From NCBI RefSeq assembly GCF_003045775.1, contig NZ_PXNS01000010.1:124001-188000 (forward strand): 64,000 bases of DNA, in the 5' to 3' direction. The stretch is from Halomonas litopenaei (GTDB taxonomy: Bacteria; Pseudomonadota; Gammaproteobacteria; Pseudomonadales; Halomonadaceae). Made by a program: the position numbers and the translations under genes. Shown piece after piece: positions 19,625-27,919 of this stretch. The notes under the pieces are model-generated. The model made no database searches. It was not told the DNA's origin and was given only the letters and a program-made list of their open reading frames with translations. Numbering within the stretch: position 1 is the first letter of the stretch; each line of letters begins with the position of its first letter.

Positions 19625-22600
19625 ATTTCGCCAACTTCTTCATCAAGCGGCCGATCTTCGCCTCGGTCCTGGCAATCATCCTGACCATCATCGGGGCGAT
19701 GAGCATGCGGGTACTGCCGATCGAGCAGTATCCCAGCGTGGTGCCGCCCACGGTGTCGGTCAGCGCCACCTTCCCGGGGGCCGACGCCGAGACCGTGGCG
19801 CAGACGGTGGCCGCGCCGCTGGCGGAGGCGATCAACGGCGTCGAGAACATGCTCTATATGAACTCGACCAGCTCCGACAACGGCTCCATGAGCCTGAGCG
19901 TGGCCTTCGACATCGGGACCGACGGTGATATCAACACCATCAACGTCAACAACCGGGTCCAGGGCGCGCTGTCCCAGTTGCCCGAGGCGGTGCAGGAGCA
20001 GGGCGTCCAGGTCGAGCTGCGTTCCAGCTCGATCCTGATGCTGGTGTCGTTGATCTCGCCCCAGGACGACTACGACAACATCTACATGCAGAACTACGCC
20101 ACCCTGAACATTCTCGACGAGCTGCGCCAGATTCCCGGCGTCGGTGAGGCCGAGGTGCTGGGCGGTGGCGAGTTCGCCATGCGCATCTGGATGGACCCCA
20201 ACAAGCTGGCCGAGTACGACCTGACCCCCACCGAGGTGGCGGCGGCGATTCGTGCCCAGAACACCGAGGTACCGGCGGGTAGCCTGGCGTCCACGCCGAT
20301 CGACAGCCCGCGAGCCTTCACCTACACCATCACCGCCGGCGGACGTCTGTCCAGCGCCGACGACTTCCGCGACATCCTGCTGCGCACCAACGAGGACGGC
20401 TCTGCGCTGCGCCTGGATGACGTCGCACGGATCGAGCTGGGCGCCTCCTTCTATGGCGTCGAGGCGCGCCTCAACGGCGCCATCATGACGCCGATCATGA
20501 TCCAGCAGCAGCCGGGCGCCAATGCGCTGCAGACGGCAGACATGGTCAAGGAAAAGATGAACGAGCTGGAGGTGCGCTTCCCGCCGGGCCTCGAGTACGT
20601 GGTGCCCTACGACACCACCCTGTTCATCGACGCCTCGGTGGAAACCGTCTTCCACACCTTTATCGAAGCCTTCCTGATCGTCGGCGTCATCCTGTTCATC
20701 TTCCTGCAGAACTGGCGCTTTACCGTGATCGCCATGTCGGTGGTGCCGGTATCGGTACTGGCCACCTTTGCCGGCTTCTACGTGTTCGGCTTCTCGATCA
20801 ACCTTTTGACGCTGTTCGCTCTGGTGCTGTCCATCGGCATCGTGGTGGATGACGCCATCCTGGTGGTGGAGAACGTCGAAAGGGTGCTGTCGGAGGACGA
20901 GGAGATCACGGTTCGCCAGGCCACCATCCAGGCCATGAAGGAGGTCGGTGGGCCGGTCATCGCCACCTCGCTGATCATGGCGGCGGTGTTCGTGCCGGTG
21001 GCCTTCCTCGGCGGCTTTACCGGGCAGATCTATCAGCAGTTCGCCCTGACAATCGCCATCTCGGTGGCGTTCTCGGCGCTGATGGCATTGACCTTCACCC
21101 CGGCGCTGTCGGCGATCTTCATCAAGCACGACCTGCACAAGAAGGAATCCTCCTTCATGCGGGCGGTGCGCACCCCGCTGCGCCTGTTCGACCGCTTCTT
21201 CGACGGCGTCACCAGGGTGTTCATGGTGGCGGTCAAGGCGCTGGTCAAGGCCTGGGTGCTGACCCTGCTGCTGGTGGGGCTGGTCGGGGCCGGTTCCTTC
21301 TGGCTCTACGAGAACACGCCCTCGACGCTGGTGCCGGAAACCGACCAGGGCATCGCCCTGGCAGCCGTCAGCCTGCCGGACTCGGCATCGCTCAGCCGCA
21401 CCAAGGCCTATATGGCCGAGGTCAGCAAGCGCATCGAGGAAGTGCCCGGTGTGCGCTATTCCTCGGCCATCGCCGGTTACGACATGCTGACCAGCTCGGT
21501 CAACACCGCGCGCGGCATCATCTTCATCAACATGGACAACTGGGACGAGCGCGAGACCACGGTGGATGACCTGATCGGCCGGATCTTCCAGATCGGTGCC
21601 GAGGTCGACGGCGGCAACGTCATGGCCTTCAACATGCCGCCGATCATCGGCCTGTCCACCACCGGCGGCTTCACCGGCTACCTGCAGTCGTTCTCCGGTG
21701 CCACCCCCGAGGAGATCTACCAGGCCTCGCTCAAGGTGATGCAGGCGGCCAATCAGGATCCGGCGCTCAACCAGGTGTTCTCGACCTTCAGCGTCAACGT
21801 GCCGTCCTTCCGGGCCGAGATCGACCAGCAGAAGGCGCTGAGCTACGGCGTGTCGCTGACCGACCTCAATGCCACTCTGTCGAACACCTTCGGCAATGGC
21901 TTCGTCAACTTCTTCAGCTACCAGAACCGCAACTTCCAGGTCTACCTGCAGAACGAGGCGGAGTACCGCGACACCCCGGACGATATCAACAACGTCTATG
22001 TGCGCGGCGGCAACGGTGAGCGGATTCCGCTGTCGGAGTTCGTGACCCTCGAGCGCAAGGCCGCCCCTGCGGTAGTCACCCGTTTCGGTGTCTACTCGGC
22101 GGCCCAGTTCCAGGGTGGCCCGGCGGAAGGCTACTCCTCGACTCAGGCGCTCCAGGCCATGGAGCGGATCGTCCAGGATACGCTTGGCAGCGACTGGGGC
22201 ATGGGCTGGACCGGTACCGCCTACCAGGAGAGCGAAGCGGGTAACGCCGGCACCATCGCCATCATCTTCGGCATGGTCATGGTGTTCCTGATCCTGGCGG
22301 CGCAGTACGAGAGCTGGTCATTGCCGCTGGCGGTACTGACCGCCACGCCGTTCGCCTTCCTCGGGGGCATCGCCGGTATCGCCATGCGTGGTCTGGATAC
22401 CAGCGTCTATGTCCAGATCGGGGTATTGGTGGTCATCGGCCTGGCGGCAAAGAACGCCATCCTGATCGTCGAGTTCGCCGAGTTGCAGCGCAAGGAGATG
22501 GGCAAGACCATCCGCGAGGCGGCGATCACCGCGGCGGAGCTGCGTTTCCGGCCCATCGTGATGACCTCCATGGCATTCATCTTCGGCACCCTGCCGCTGG

Positions 22601-22815
22601 CCATGGCCACCGGCGCCAGTGACACCAGCAGCCACCACATCGGTACCACGGTGGCCATGGGCATGGCCTCGGTGGCGATACTGGGTAGCTGTTTCGTGCC
22701 GTCGTTCTACGCCATGATCGCGTCGCTCTCCCTGCGCTTGTTCGGAGAGCGTGGTTCCGACGACGATGAGGACGAGAACGCCTCAGAAGCCAAGGGCACT
22801 GCCACCGATCATTGA
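19621..22815 (+). CDS. HAE1-family RND efflux pump (AcrB/MexB-like)
   Basis: Proton-driven inner-membrane multidrug pump, 1064 residues, the usual length. Starts MNFANFFIKRPIFASVLAII as AcrB-type pumps do. The proton-relay Asp pair is in GIVVDDAILVVENVER of TM4, and the second repeat has the matching IGLAAKNAILIVEFAE. Two large periplasmic porter/docking loops are present. Operon order TolC-adaptor-pump is unusual in having the channel first. Regulation is probably by the AcrR-like repressor 1.1 kb downstream. A terminator follows at 22874. Confidence 0.96.
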   Translation: MNFANFFIKRPIFASVLAIILTIIGAMSMRVLPIEQYPSVVPPTVSVSATFPGADAETVAQTVAAPLAEAINGVENMLYMNSTSSDNGSMSLSVAFDIGTDGDINTINVNNRVQGALSQLPEAVQEQGVQVELRSSSILMLVSLISPQDDYDNIYMQNYATLNILDELRQIPGVGEAEVLGGGEFAMRIWMDPNKLAEYDLTPTEVAAAIRAQNTEVPAGSLASTPIDSPRAFTYTITAGGRLSSADDFRDILLRTNEDGSALRLDDVARIELGASFYGVEARLNGAIMTPIMIQQQPGANALQTADMVKEKMNELEVRFPPGLEYVVPYDTTLFIDASVETVFHTFIEAFLIVGVILFIFLQNWRFTVIAMSVVPVSVLATFAGFYVFGFSINLLTLFALVLSIGIVVDDAILVVENVERVLSEDEEITVRQATIQAMKEVGGPVIATSLIMAAVFVPVAFLGGFTGQIYQQFALTIAISVAFSALMALTFTPALSAIFIKHDLHKKESSFMRAVRTPLRLFDRFFDGVTRVFMVAVKALVKAWVLTLLLVGLVGAGSFWLYENTPSTLVPETDQGIALAAVSLPDSASLSRTKAYMAEVSKRIEEVPGVRYSSAIAGYDMLTSSVNTARGIIFINMDNWDERETTVDDLIGRIFQIGAEVDGGNVMAFNMPPIIGLSTTGGFTGYLQSFSGATPEEIYQASLKVMQAANQDPALNQVFSTFSVNVPSFRAEIDQQKALSYGVSLTDLNATLSNTFGNGFVNFFSYQNRNFQVYLQNEAEYRDTPDDINNVYVRGGNGERIPLSEFVTLERKAAPAVVTRFGVYSAAQFQGGPAEGYSSTQALQAMERIVQDTLGSDWGMGWTGTAYQESEAGNAGTIAIIFGMVMVFLILAAQYESWSLPLAVLTATPFAFLGGIAGIAMRGLDTSVYVQIGVLVVIGLAAKNAILIVEFAELQRKEMGKTIREAAITAAELRFRPIVMTSMAFIFGTLPLAMATGASDTSSHHIGTTVAMGMASVAILGSCFVPSFYAMIASLSLRLFGERGSDDDEDENASEAKGTATDH

Positions 22816-22873
22816 ACCAGTGGGCGGGTCAACATGACCGCCCCTCATCGGTAGAATGGTTGATGCAGGTCAA

Positions 22874-22904
22874 AGCGCCGCCTTTCCAGGCGGCGCTTTT
22901 TTTT
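22874..22904 (+). terminator. rho-independent terminator of the efflux operon
   Basis: Nine-bp perfect stem agcgccgcc/ggcggcgct with a 6-base loop followed by eight T. It lies 58 bp after the pump stop codon. Confidence 0.9.
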
Positions 22905-22993
22905 ATGCTGCAGAGGCGGTGAGTCGCTGGTGACAGGGAGTTTTTTATTGCGTATTACACGCTTGTGGCGGGCCTGGGGGAAGTGTGCAGCGC

Positions 22994-23018
22994 AGCATGT
23001 TGTGCATTGCAACATGCT
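22994..23018. promoter_or_regulatory. palindrome upstream of the His-rich membrane protein gene
   Basis: Nine-bp perfect arms agcatgttg/caacatgct with a 7-base centre tgcattg, 101 bp before the next start codon. The TGTTG...TGCAACA core is close to described PHA-regulator (PhaR) sites and shares an arm with 16370-16386. It could be an operator; it has no T-run for a terminator. The 304-bp gap 22816-23119 otherwise contains only the terminator at 22874. Confidence 0.4.
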
Positions 23019-23119
23019 GTCGCCAAAGGAAAAATTGGGATGTGCGGGTCGAGGTTTGTGGCCTATGGCGCTATGCTGCGGGTAGCAAGTACGCAAGTGG
23101 CAACGCCACGGGAGGTGGT

Positions 23120-23860
23120 ATGGACATAACGCTGATCAGGGACATTGCCCTGAGTTTTCCGCTGATTCTGTTCACGGTGCTGCTTCCACTCGTCGCGCTC
23201 TACTGGATCCTGGTGGCATTGAAGCTGGTGCCGCTGCAGTTGTTCGAACGTGACAGCCTGCGTGACGATCATATGGCCAGCACGATGGTATCGCTGGGGT
23301 TTGCCGGGGTGCCAGTGACGGTGGCCCTGACCGCGTTGATCCTGTTTGCCGCGGTCTTCACGCTGGTGGCGGAACTGCTGATTCTGCAGTGGGTCAACCT
23401 GGCGATCGTGATCGTGCCGCTGGGCATCGTGGTGCTGTGGGGAGCCTTTGCGCTGTCGTCCCCGCTGGCATCCCGCTTCTGTCGGGTACTGTTGAAGCGC
23501 TATCGCGATCGGCCCTCGTTCAACCGCCGTTGCCTGCTGGGCGAGCGTGTCCAGGTGGTCGGCTTCATCGATGGCCAGGGGTGCTGCCGTGCGGTGCTCT
23601 GCTCGGACGGAACCCGGGAGATCTGCCTGAGGGGCAAGCCGGGGGCGATGCCTCGGGAAGGGGAAGTACGGGTGCTGGTCAAGTACCTGGAAGAGCACGA
23701 CAGCTTCCGCTCGGTGGCCGAGCAGGAGTTCCTCGATGCGCGTACCCGGCTTGTAAGGCTCAAGCTGATCGAGCGCCATGAACCGGTACCACCCCATGAG
23801 GCACCGACGCACGGGCATCACTACCACGGCCATCGTCACTCCCACGGCCATCAGCATTGA
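23120..23860 (+). CDS. inner-membrane protein, YqiJ-like, with His-rich tail
   Basis: 246 residues, ATG 23120 after GGAGG. Three N-terminal membrane helices (about 10-36, 58-90, 92-120) are followed by a soluble domain of about 90 residues beginning LLGERVQVVGFIDGQG, which reads as an OB-fold of the NfeD/YqiJ kind. The last 20 residues are a His cluster (HGHHYHGHRHSHGHQH), a likely metal-binding tail. YqiJ normally pairs with the flotillin YqiK; no flotillin gene is nearby, so the role is open. Function not established. Confidence 0.75.
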   Translation: MDITLIRDIALSFPLILFTVLLPLVALYWILVALKLVPLQLFERDSLRDDHMASTMVSLGFAGVPVTVALTALILFAAVFTLVAELLILQWVNLAIVIVPLGIVVLWGAFALSSPLASRFCRVLLKRYRDRPSFNRRCLLGERVQVVGFIDGQGCCRAVLCSDGTREICLRGKPGAMPREGEVRVLVKYLEEHDSFRSVAEQEFLDARTRLVRLKLIERHEPVPPHEAPTHGHHYHGHRHSHGHQH

Positions 23861-23911
23861 AGCGTGTCGAGCCCTTCTCGAGTCGATCGAGTAGCAGTTC
23901 GCGACGACGGG

Positions 23912-24526
23912 TCAGTCGCGACCGATCAGGCGGATCAGGTCATCGACCAGGGCAGGGCCTCGTTCACTGAGAGTGAAAGCCTGGGGCGCCCGTAGCCACT
24001 CCCAGAACAGCCCGCTCAGGGCATAGTGAAACAGGTCGGTGGCACGCTCCGGGCTAAGCCCGGGGCGTAGCTGCTGCTTGAGATCAGCCTGCTTGAACTG
24101 GCGCAGCAAGGCCTGGCAGGTTTCTCGGGCGATCTCGGCCTTGGCCTCCAGCGGGTCGAAATCGTCGGTACGCTCGCAGTGGTGCAGCAGGATGCCGTGA
24201 ACCCGGCGGTGGCGCGGAGTATCGGCCTGGCGCAGCCCGGCATGACAGCTCAAGCGAATGGCCTCAAGAGGGTGATGATCGACCGAGGAGTCGTCGAGCT
24301 CATTGAGCAGGTCCTCGAACGGCAGATGGACACGCTCCAGCATGGCCCTGAACAGATCGCCCTTGTTGCGAAAATGCCAGTAAAGGGCGCCCCGGGTGAC
24401 GCCGGCCCGTCGCGAGATGACCTCGAGCGAGGCGCGCGAGACGCCGCGCTCGAGGAACACTTCCTCTGCTGCGTCGAGCAATGCGGCTCGGGTGGCGGCG
24501 GCTTCTTGCTTGGTACGGCGGGGCAT
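23912..24526 (-). CDS. AcrR-like TetR-family repressor
   Basis: 204 residues. The N-terminal helix-turn-helix (MPRRTKQEA..., recognition region AGVTRGALYWHFRNKGDLF, about residues 38-56) is nearly the same as E. coli AcrR, and the ligand-binding domain ends with GLFWEWLRAPQAFTL, also AcrR-like. Probable repressor of the RND operon 1.1 kb away; an AcrR-type operator candidate is at 16462-16485. I saw no matching site in its own upstream region, so autoregulation is not evident. Confidence 0.9.
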   Translation of the reverse strand: MPRRTKQEAAATRAALLDAAEEVFLERGVSRASLEVISRRAGVTRGALYWHFRNKGDLFRAMLERVHLPFEDLLNELDDSSVDHHPLEAIRLSCHAGLRQADTPRHRRVHGILLHHCERTDDFDPLEAKAEIARETCQALLRQFKQADLKQQLRPGLSPERATDLFHYALSGLFWEWLRAPQAFTLSERGPALVDDLIRLIGRD

Positions 24527-24708
24527 GGGGGCGGGGCGCTCCGGCGGTGGGTCAGTCCGCGTATTCTACCGGACTGGCCCCGCGAGATCAGCGGCATCGA
24601 TACGCGCACTGAGGTAAATTGGGCTCGTTTTGGCGACGTCACAAAGGTATAAGGACGACAGGTGCTGTCGTGTTTTCGACGGCGCGGCATGGCGACTAAG
24701 GAACTTCC

Positions 24709-25743
24709 ATGGCAAGAGCCCCCTTCGAACTGGCCGGCATTACCGTCAAGCCGGGCACGCGTGCCCAGATCGACGTGCCGGTGGCCAAACTTTACACCCA
24801 TGCACCGCTGGACATCCCGGTGGAGGTCGTTCACGGACGCCAGCCCGGTCCCACCTTGCTGGTGTGCAGCGCCATCCATGGCGACGAGATAAACGGCGTC
24901 GAGATCGTCAGGCGTCTGTTGCGTTCGCGCCAGATCAACCGTCTGCGCGGCACCCTGATCGCGGTGCCGATCGTCAATATCTTCGGCTTCGTTCAGCACT
25001 CTCGCTATCTGCCGGATCGGCGCGATCTCAATCGCTGCTTTCCCGGCAGTGAATCAGGCTCGCTCGGGGGGCGTATCGCGGCGCTGTTTCGCGAGCAGAT
25101 CGTCGATCACGCGACCCACATCATCGACCTTCATACCGGCGCCATCCACCGCACCAACCTGCCGCAGATCCGCGCCCAGCTGGGTGACGCCGGCGAGGAG
25201 ACCCGGCGCATGGCCGACGCCTTCGGCGCCCCGGTGATTCTCAACGCCGAGCTGCGCGAAGGCAGCCTTCGCCACTACGCCCAGACTCGCGGTACGCCAG
25301 TGCTCACTTACGAAGCCGGCGAGGCGCTGCGCTTCGACGAGTGGGCGATCACCGCTGGTGTCCGAGGGGTGCTGCGGGTGATGCGCCGGCTCGACATGCT
25401 CACCGGCGAGCAACGCCGGCGCAAGCCGCCGGCAGCGGAGGTCGCCAATGGGTCGAGCTGGGCGCGTGCGCCCATCGACGGCATCTTGAGGCCCAAGGTG
25501 CGCCTGGGTGCCCGGGTCGCCAAGGGGCAGGTGCTGGGCAAGGTCGCCGATCCCTTCGGTGAGACCGAAGGCGAGATCCTGTCCATGGCCGACGGCATCG
25601 TCATCGGCATGAGCCGGCTGCCCCTGGCCAACGAAGGCGAGGCGCTGTTCCATATCGCCCGCTTCGACGCCATCGAAGAAGCCGAAAGCGCCATCGAGAC
25701 CTTCCATTCGAGCCTGGAGCCGCCGCCCGATTCACTCTACTAG
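24709..25743 (+). CDS. succinylglutamate desuccinylase/aspartoacylase family (M14-like)
   Basis: Zinc carboxypeptidase-fold deacylase, 344 residues, AAGGA before the ATG. Zinc ligands are HGDE (His and Glu, near residues 58-61) and the later DLHTGA His; DRRDLNRCFPG supplies the substrate-binding Arg/Asn. The C-terminal beta domain (from about 250: RAPIDGILRPKVRLGARVAKG) is barrel-sandwich-like. Relatives cleave N-acyl amino acids or amino-acid-like amides. Divergent from the TetR gene and not linked to arginine catabolism here, so the substrate stays open. Confidence 0.87.
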   Translation: MARAPFELAGITVKPGTRAQIDVPVAKLYTHAPLDIPVEVVHGRQPGPTLLVCSAIHGDEINGVEIVRRLLRSRQINRLRGTLIAVPIVNIFGFVQHSRYLPDRRDLNRCFPGSESGSLGGRIAALFREQIVDHATHIIDLHTGAIHRTNLPQIRAQLGDAGEETRRMADAFGAPVILNAELREGSLRHYAQTRGTPVLTYEAGEALRFDEWAITAGVRGVLRVMRRLDMLTGEQRRRKPPAAEVANGSSWARAPIDGILRPKVRLGARVAKGQVLGKVADPFGETEGEILSMADGIVIGMSRLPLANEGEALFHIARFDAIEEAESAIETFHSSLEPPPDSLY

Positions 25744-25817
25744 GCCTCAAGGCGTGAAGCGGTTCACCCAAGAGCCAAGGTTGCACATGCAGGTGAGCAC
25801 TCGCTTACCTTAAGGCA

Positions 25818-25880
25818 TGAGGGTGGCGATAGGGGTAGCGGCAGAGGTAGCGGCAGCAGTAGCGGTAGGGCTAGCGAGAC
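25818..25880. repeat. low-complexity GTAGCGGCA-type repeat
   Basis: Imperfect short tandem repeat of ggtagcggcag/ggtagcgg units between the deacylase stop codon and a terminator. No coding sense is apparent. The 271-bp gap 25744-26014 contains only this and the terminator. Confidence 0.5.
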
Positions 25881-25936
25881 AGATGTCCGGAGGGCTTGAT
25901 GAATATCGAGTCCCCAACCCCGGACCCAATAAAGAA

Positions 25937-25970
25937 CGGCCGAGCAGATCGCTCGGCCGCTCTCTTTTTT
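25937..25970 (+). terminator. rho-independent terminator
   Basis: Nine-bp stem cggccgagc/gctcggccg, short loop, then a run ending tctcttttttt-like (six T at 25965-25970). Placed downstream of the deacylase gene and convergent to dusA. Confidence 0.85.
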
Positions 25971-26014
25971 GCAGGGCAATTTTGCCCGTGCAGCGGAGTG
26001 TCGTGCAGCCGTTG

Positions 26015-27022
26015 TCAGGCGCTGACGGGCTCCGGCACCAGGCCCAGGGCATCGTCGAACACCGCCAGGCCCGCGCCGTCGCGATGAGCGTTCTCCGACA
26101 GATGTCGCCGGAAGCGGCGCCCGCCGGGGCAGCCCTGGAACAGGCCAAGCAGATGGCGGGTGATATGGTTGAGCTTGGCGCCTTCTTCCAGGCGGCGCTG
26201 GATGTAAGGGCGTAGCGCCATGGCGGCGGCGTGGCGACTGTCAGCAGGCCCCGGCTCGCCGTAGATCGCCTGGTCTACCTGGGCCAGCAGCCAGGGATTC
26301 TGGTAGGCCTCGCGACCCACCATCACGCTGTCGACGTGATTAAGCTGCGTCTGGCACTCCTCGAGGCTCTTGATGCCGCCGTTGATGCCGATATGCAGAT
26401 CGGGGCGACTGGCCTTCAAGCGATGCACCCGCGGATAATTCAGCGGCGGCACGTCGCGGTTTTCCTTGGGGGACAGCCCCTGCAGCCAGGCCTTGCGCGC
26501 GTGCACGATAAACACCTCGCAGCCGGCGTCGGCCACCTGGGTGATAAAGCGCTCGAGATCGGCGTCCTCGTCCTGATCGTCGATCCCGATACGGCACTTC
26601 ACTGTCACCGGAATCGACACCGCCTCGCGCATCGTCGCCACCGCCAGCGCCACCTTGTCCGGATGACCCATCAGGCAGGCCCCGATCAGGTTGTTCTGGA
26701 CCCTGTCGCTGGGGCAACCCACGTTGAGATTGACCTCGTCATAGCCCCACTCCTCGGCGATCGCCGCGCACTCGGCGAGTTCCCCAGGATCGCTGCCACC
26801 TAACTGCAGCGCCAGCGGATGCTCCACCTCGTCGTAGCCGAGGAAGCGCTCGCGCGGACGCCCGTGAAGGATCGCACCAGTGGTCACCATCTCGGTGTAC
26901 AAGAGCGTCCGGCGCGTCAGGGTGCGCGCGAATACGCGGTAGTCGCGTGTCGTCCAGTCCATCATCGGCGCCACGGAAAAGCGGCGGGCCTGGGCCAGGG
27001 GATCTCGGTCAGTCATCGGCAT
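26015..27022 (-). CDS. dusA: tRNA-dihydrouridine(20/20a) synthase
   Basis: FMN-dependent reduction of U20/U20a in tRNA. TIM-barrel protein of 335 residues from ATG 27022 (MPMTDRDPL); the next ATG at 27016 is possible and no ribosome site is seen for either. Signature SVAPMMDWT opens the barrel, catalytic Cys is in NLNVGCPSDRVQNN, and GINGGIKSLEEC and VMVGREAYQNPW bind FMN. The longer open frame to 27277 runs into unrelated DNA. Its first ten codons plus leader are duplicated at 27721-27809, and known mobile elements use dusA as an integration target. Confidence 0.95.
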   Translation of the reverse strand: MPMTDRDPLAQARRFSVAPMMDWTTRDYRVFARTLTRRTLLYTEMVTTGAILHGRPRERFLGYDEVEHPLALQLGGSDPGELAECAAIAEEWGYDEVNLNVGCPSDRVQNNLIGACLMGHPDKVALAVATMREAVSIPVTVKCRIGIDDQDEDADLERFITQVADAGCEVFIVHARKAWLQGLSPKENRDVPPLNYPRVHRLKASRPDLHIGINGGIKSLEECQTQLNHVDSVMVGREAYQNPWLLAQVDQAIYGEPGPADSRHAAAMALRPYIQRRLEEGAKLNHITRHLLGLFQGCPGGRRFRRHLSENAHRDGAGLAVFDDALGLVPEPVSA

Positions 27023-27080
27023 CAAGAAGTCGGGCAGGAGAGGGCGCGTAGTGTACCAGCCCCAAGGGGGCGTTTTCATT
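26992..27080. repeat. dusA-leader repeat, copy A (attached to intact dusA)
   Basis: Covers codons 1 to about 10 of dusA and about 58 bp of leader. It matches copy B (27721-27809) over 89 bp with about ten mismatches. Similarity stops inside dusA at the DPLA codons, before the RFSVAPMMDW block. Confidence 0.85.
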
Positions 27081-27176
27081 GTTGGTGTGGTGACGGAGGG
27101 GGGGTACGAGCGGGAGCAGAGGTGCTTCGCAGTCTGGCCTTGGCCTTGCGTTCTACCGCCAAATTGGAGCAGTGAG

Positions 27177-27308
27177 GAAAACTTTGCAGATAGAGGACTG
27201 CTGGCGCTGGCCTTCCGGCGACGCGAGTATCGTGGTACCGACGAGGGATTGCGCCTTACCTCGGCGCGACGGGCCACCAGGCGAGAGGAGGCGATTTATG
27301 CTCAATGA
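27177..27308 (+). pseudogene. brnT-like toxin remnant (3' part)
   Basis: In frame with the stop at 27306, the last ~43 residues read GLLALAFRRREYRG..., then LRLTSARRATRREEAIYAQ, the conserved C-terminus of BrnT ribonuclease toxins. The front half of a ~90-residue BrnT, with the first catalytic residues, is missing; upstream DNA is dusA leader. The stop codon overlaps the start of the CopG/BrnA-like gene by 11 bases, the arrangement of an intact brnTA pair. Short, so medium certainty. Confidence 0.55.
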
Positions 27309-27585
27309 GACCTTGAAAAGGCGATTGGCGAAGGACCGTCCCATGACGACAGTGACGCTGCGGGTGCCGGTTGATGTGGTGGAGTCGCTGAAGGCGATAG
27401 CGCCACTGAAGGGGTTTCAAGGCTACCAGACGCTGCTGAAAGCCTACGTCAGCGAGGGACTGCGTCGCGACGAGGCTCGCTATCTCGATGATGGTGTGCG
27501 GCGTTTGGTGGAGGCGTTGAAGGCTCGCGGTGTGGCTCCGGAACTTATCGAGCGTGCGGTGGCTGATGCCCATGAGGAGAATTGA
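27298..27585 (+). CDS. CopG/BrnA-like antitoxin
   Basis: 95 residues with GAGGAGG eight bases before the ATG. A ribbon-helix-helix pattern starts at TVTLRVPVDVVESLKA and continues GYQTLLKAYVSEGL, as in CopG/BrnA antitoxins; the rest is an acidic helical tail. It should bind DNA and a cognate toxin. The adjacent toxin is decapitated, so this looks like an orphan antitoxin, either relic or retained as a regulator. It lies between the two dusA-leader repeats. Confidence 0.72.
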   Translation: MLNETLKRRLAKDRPMTTVTLRVPVDVVESLKAIAPLKGFQGYQTLLKAYVSEGLRRDEARYLDDGVRRLVEALKARGVAPELIERAVADAHEEN

Positions 27586-27720
27586 GTCCAGCACATCCGA
27601 CTGTGCGCCTTTCGATAAGGGGGCTCAATAGCCTCTTGCAAGGCACAGGCGATATGTCAGGGAAGGTCAGATCGATGCGCTCGACTGATTTGACGCTTTC
27701 GAGCGGTATCCTCTTGATGC

Positions 27721-27809
27721 GGGCCAGGGGATCTCGGTCAGCCATCGGCATCAAGAGATCGGGCGGGAGAGAGCGCGTGGTGTGCCAGCCCTAAGGGTGC
27801 GTTTTCATC
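27721..27809. repeat. dusA-leader repeat, copy B (detached)
   Basis: Second copy of the dusA start region, in the same orientation. On the minus strand it still reads MPMADRDPLAR before running into unrelated sequence, so no synthase can be made. About 89% identical by eye to 26992-27080. It ends within a few bases of the truncated higB. Confidence 0.85.
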
Positions 27810-27811
27810 GT

Positions 27812-27919
27812 GTGGAGTATGGGTCATCGGTCGCGATCCGATATGCCCAGCAGATCGCTTGGGTTCGCTTTGTCGGCACTCACGCCCAGTACGATCAAAT
27901 CGACGCGGAGACCGTGTGA
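27812..27919 (+). pseudogene. higB-type toxin remnant (3' third)
   Basis: The frame ending in TGA at 27917 reads SVAIRYAQQIAWVRFVG followed by THAQYDQIDAETV, the conserved C-terminus of HigB (RelE-like mRNA interferase). About 30-35 of some 100 residues remain; the front is replaced by the dusA-leader repeat. The stop codon directly abuts the ATG of higA, as in intact higBA operons. It is therefore a truncated toxin gene, not a functional one. Confidence 0.75.

Noticed and set aside
19585..21138. 517-codon minus-strand frame inside the RND pump gene
   Set aside because: Antisense shadow; His/Arg/Gly-rich composition typical of the complementary frame.
27545..27754. Minus-strand frame starting MMPMADRDPLARIKR
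   Set aside because: It is the detached dusA start fused to unrelated sequence; recorded as repeat copy B, not a gene.
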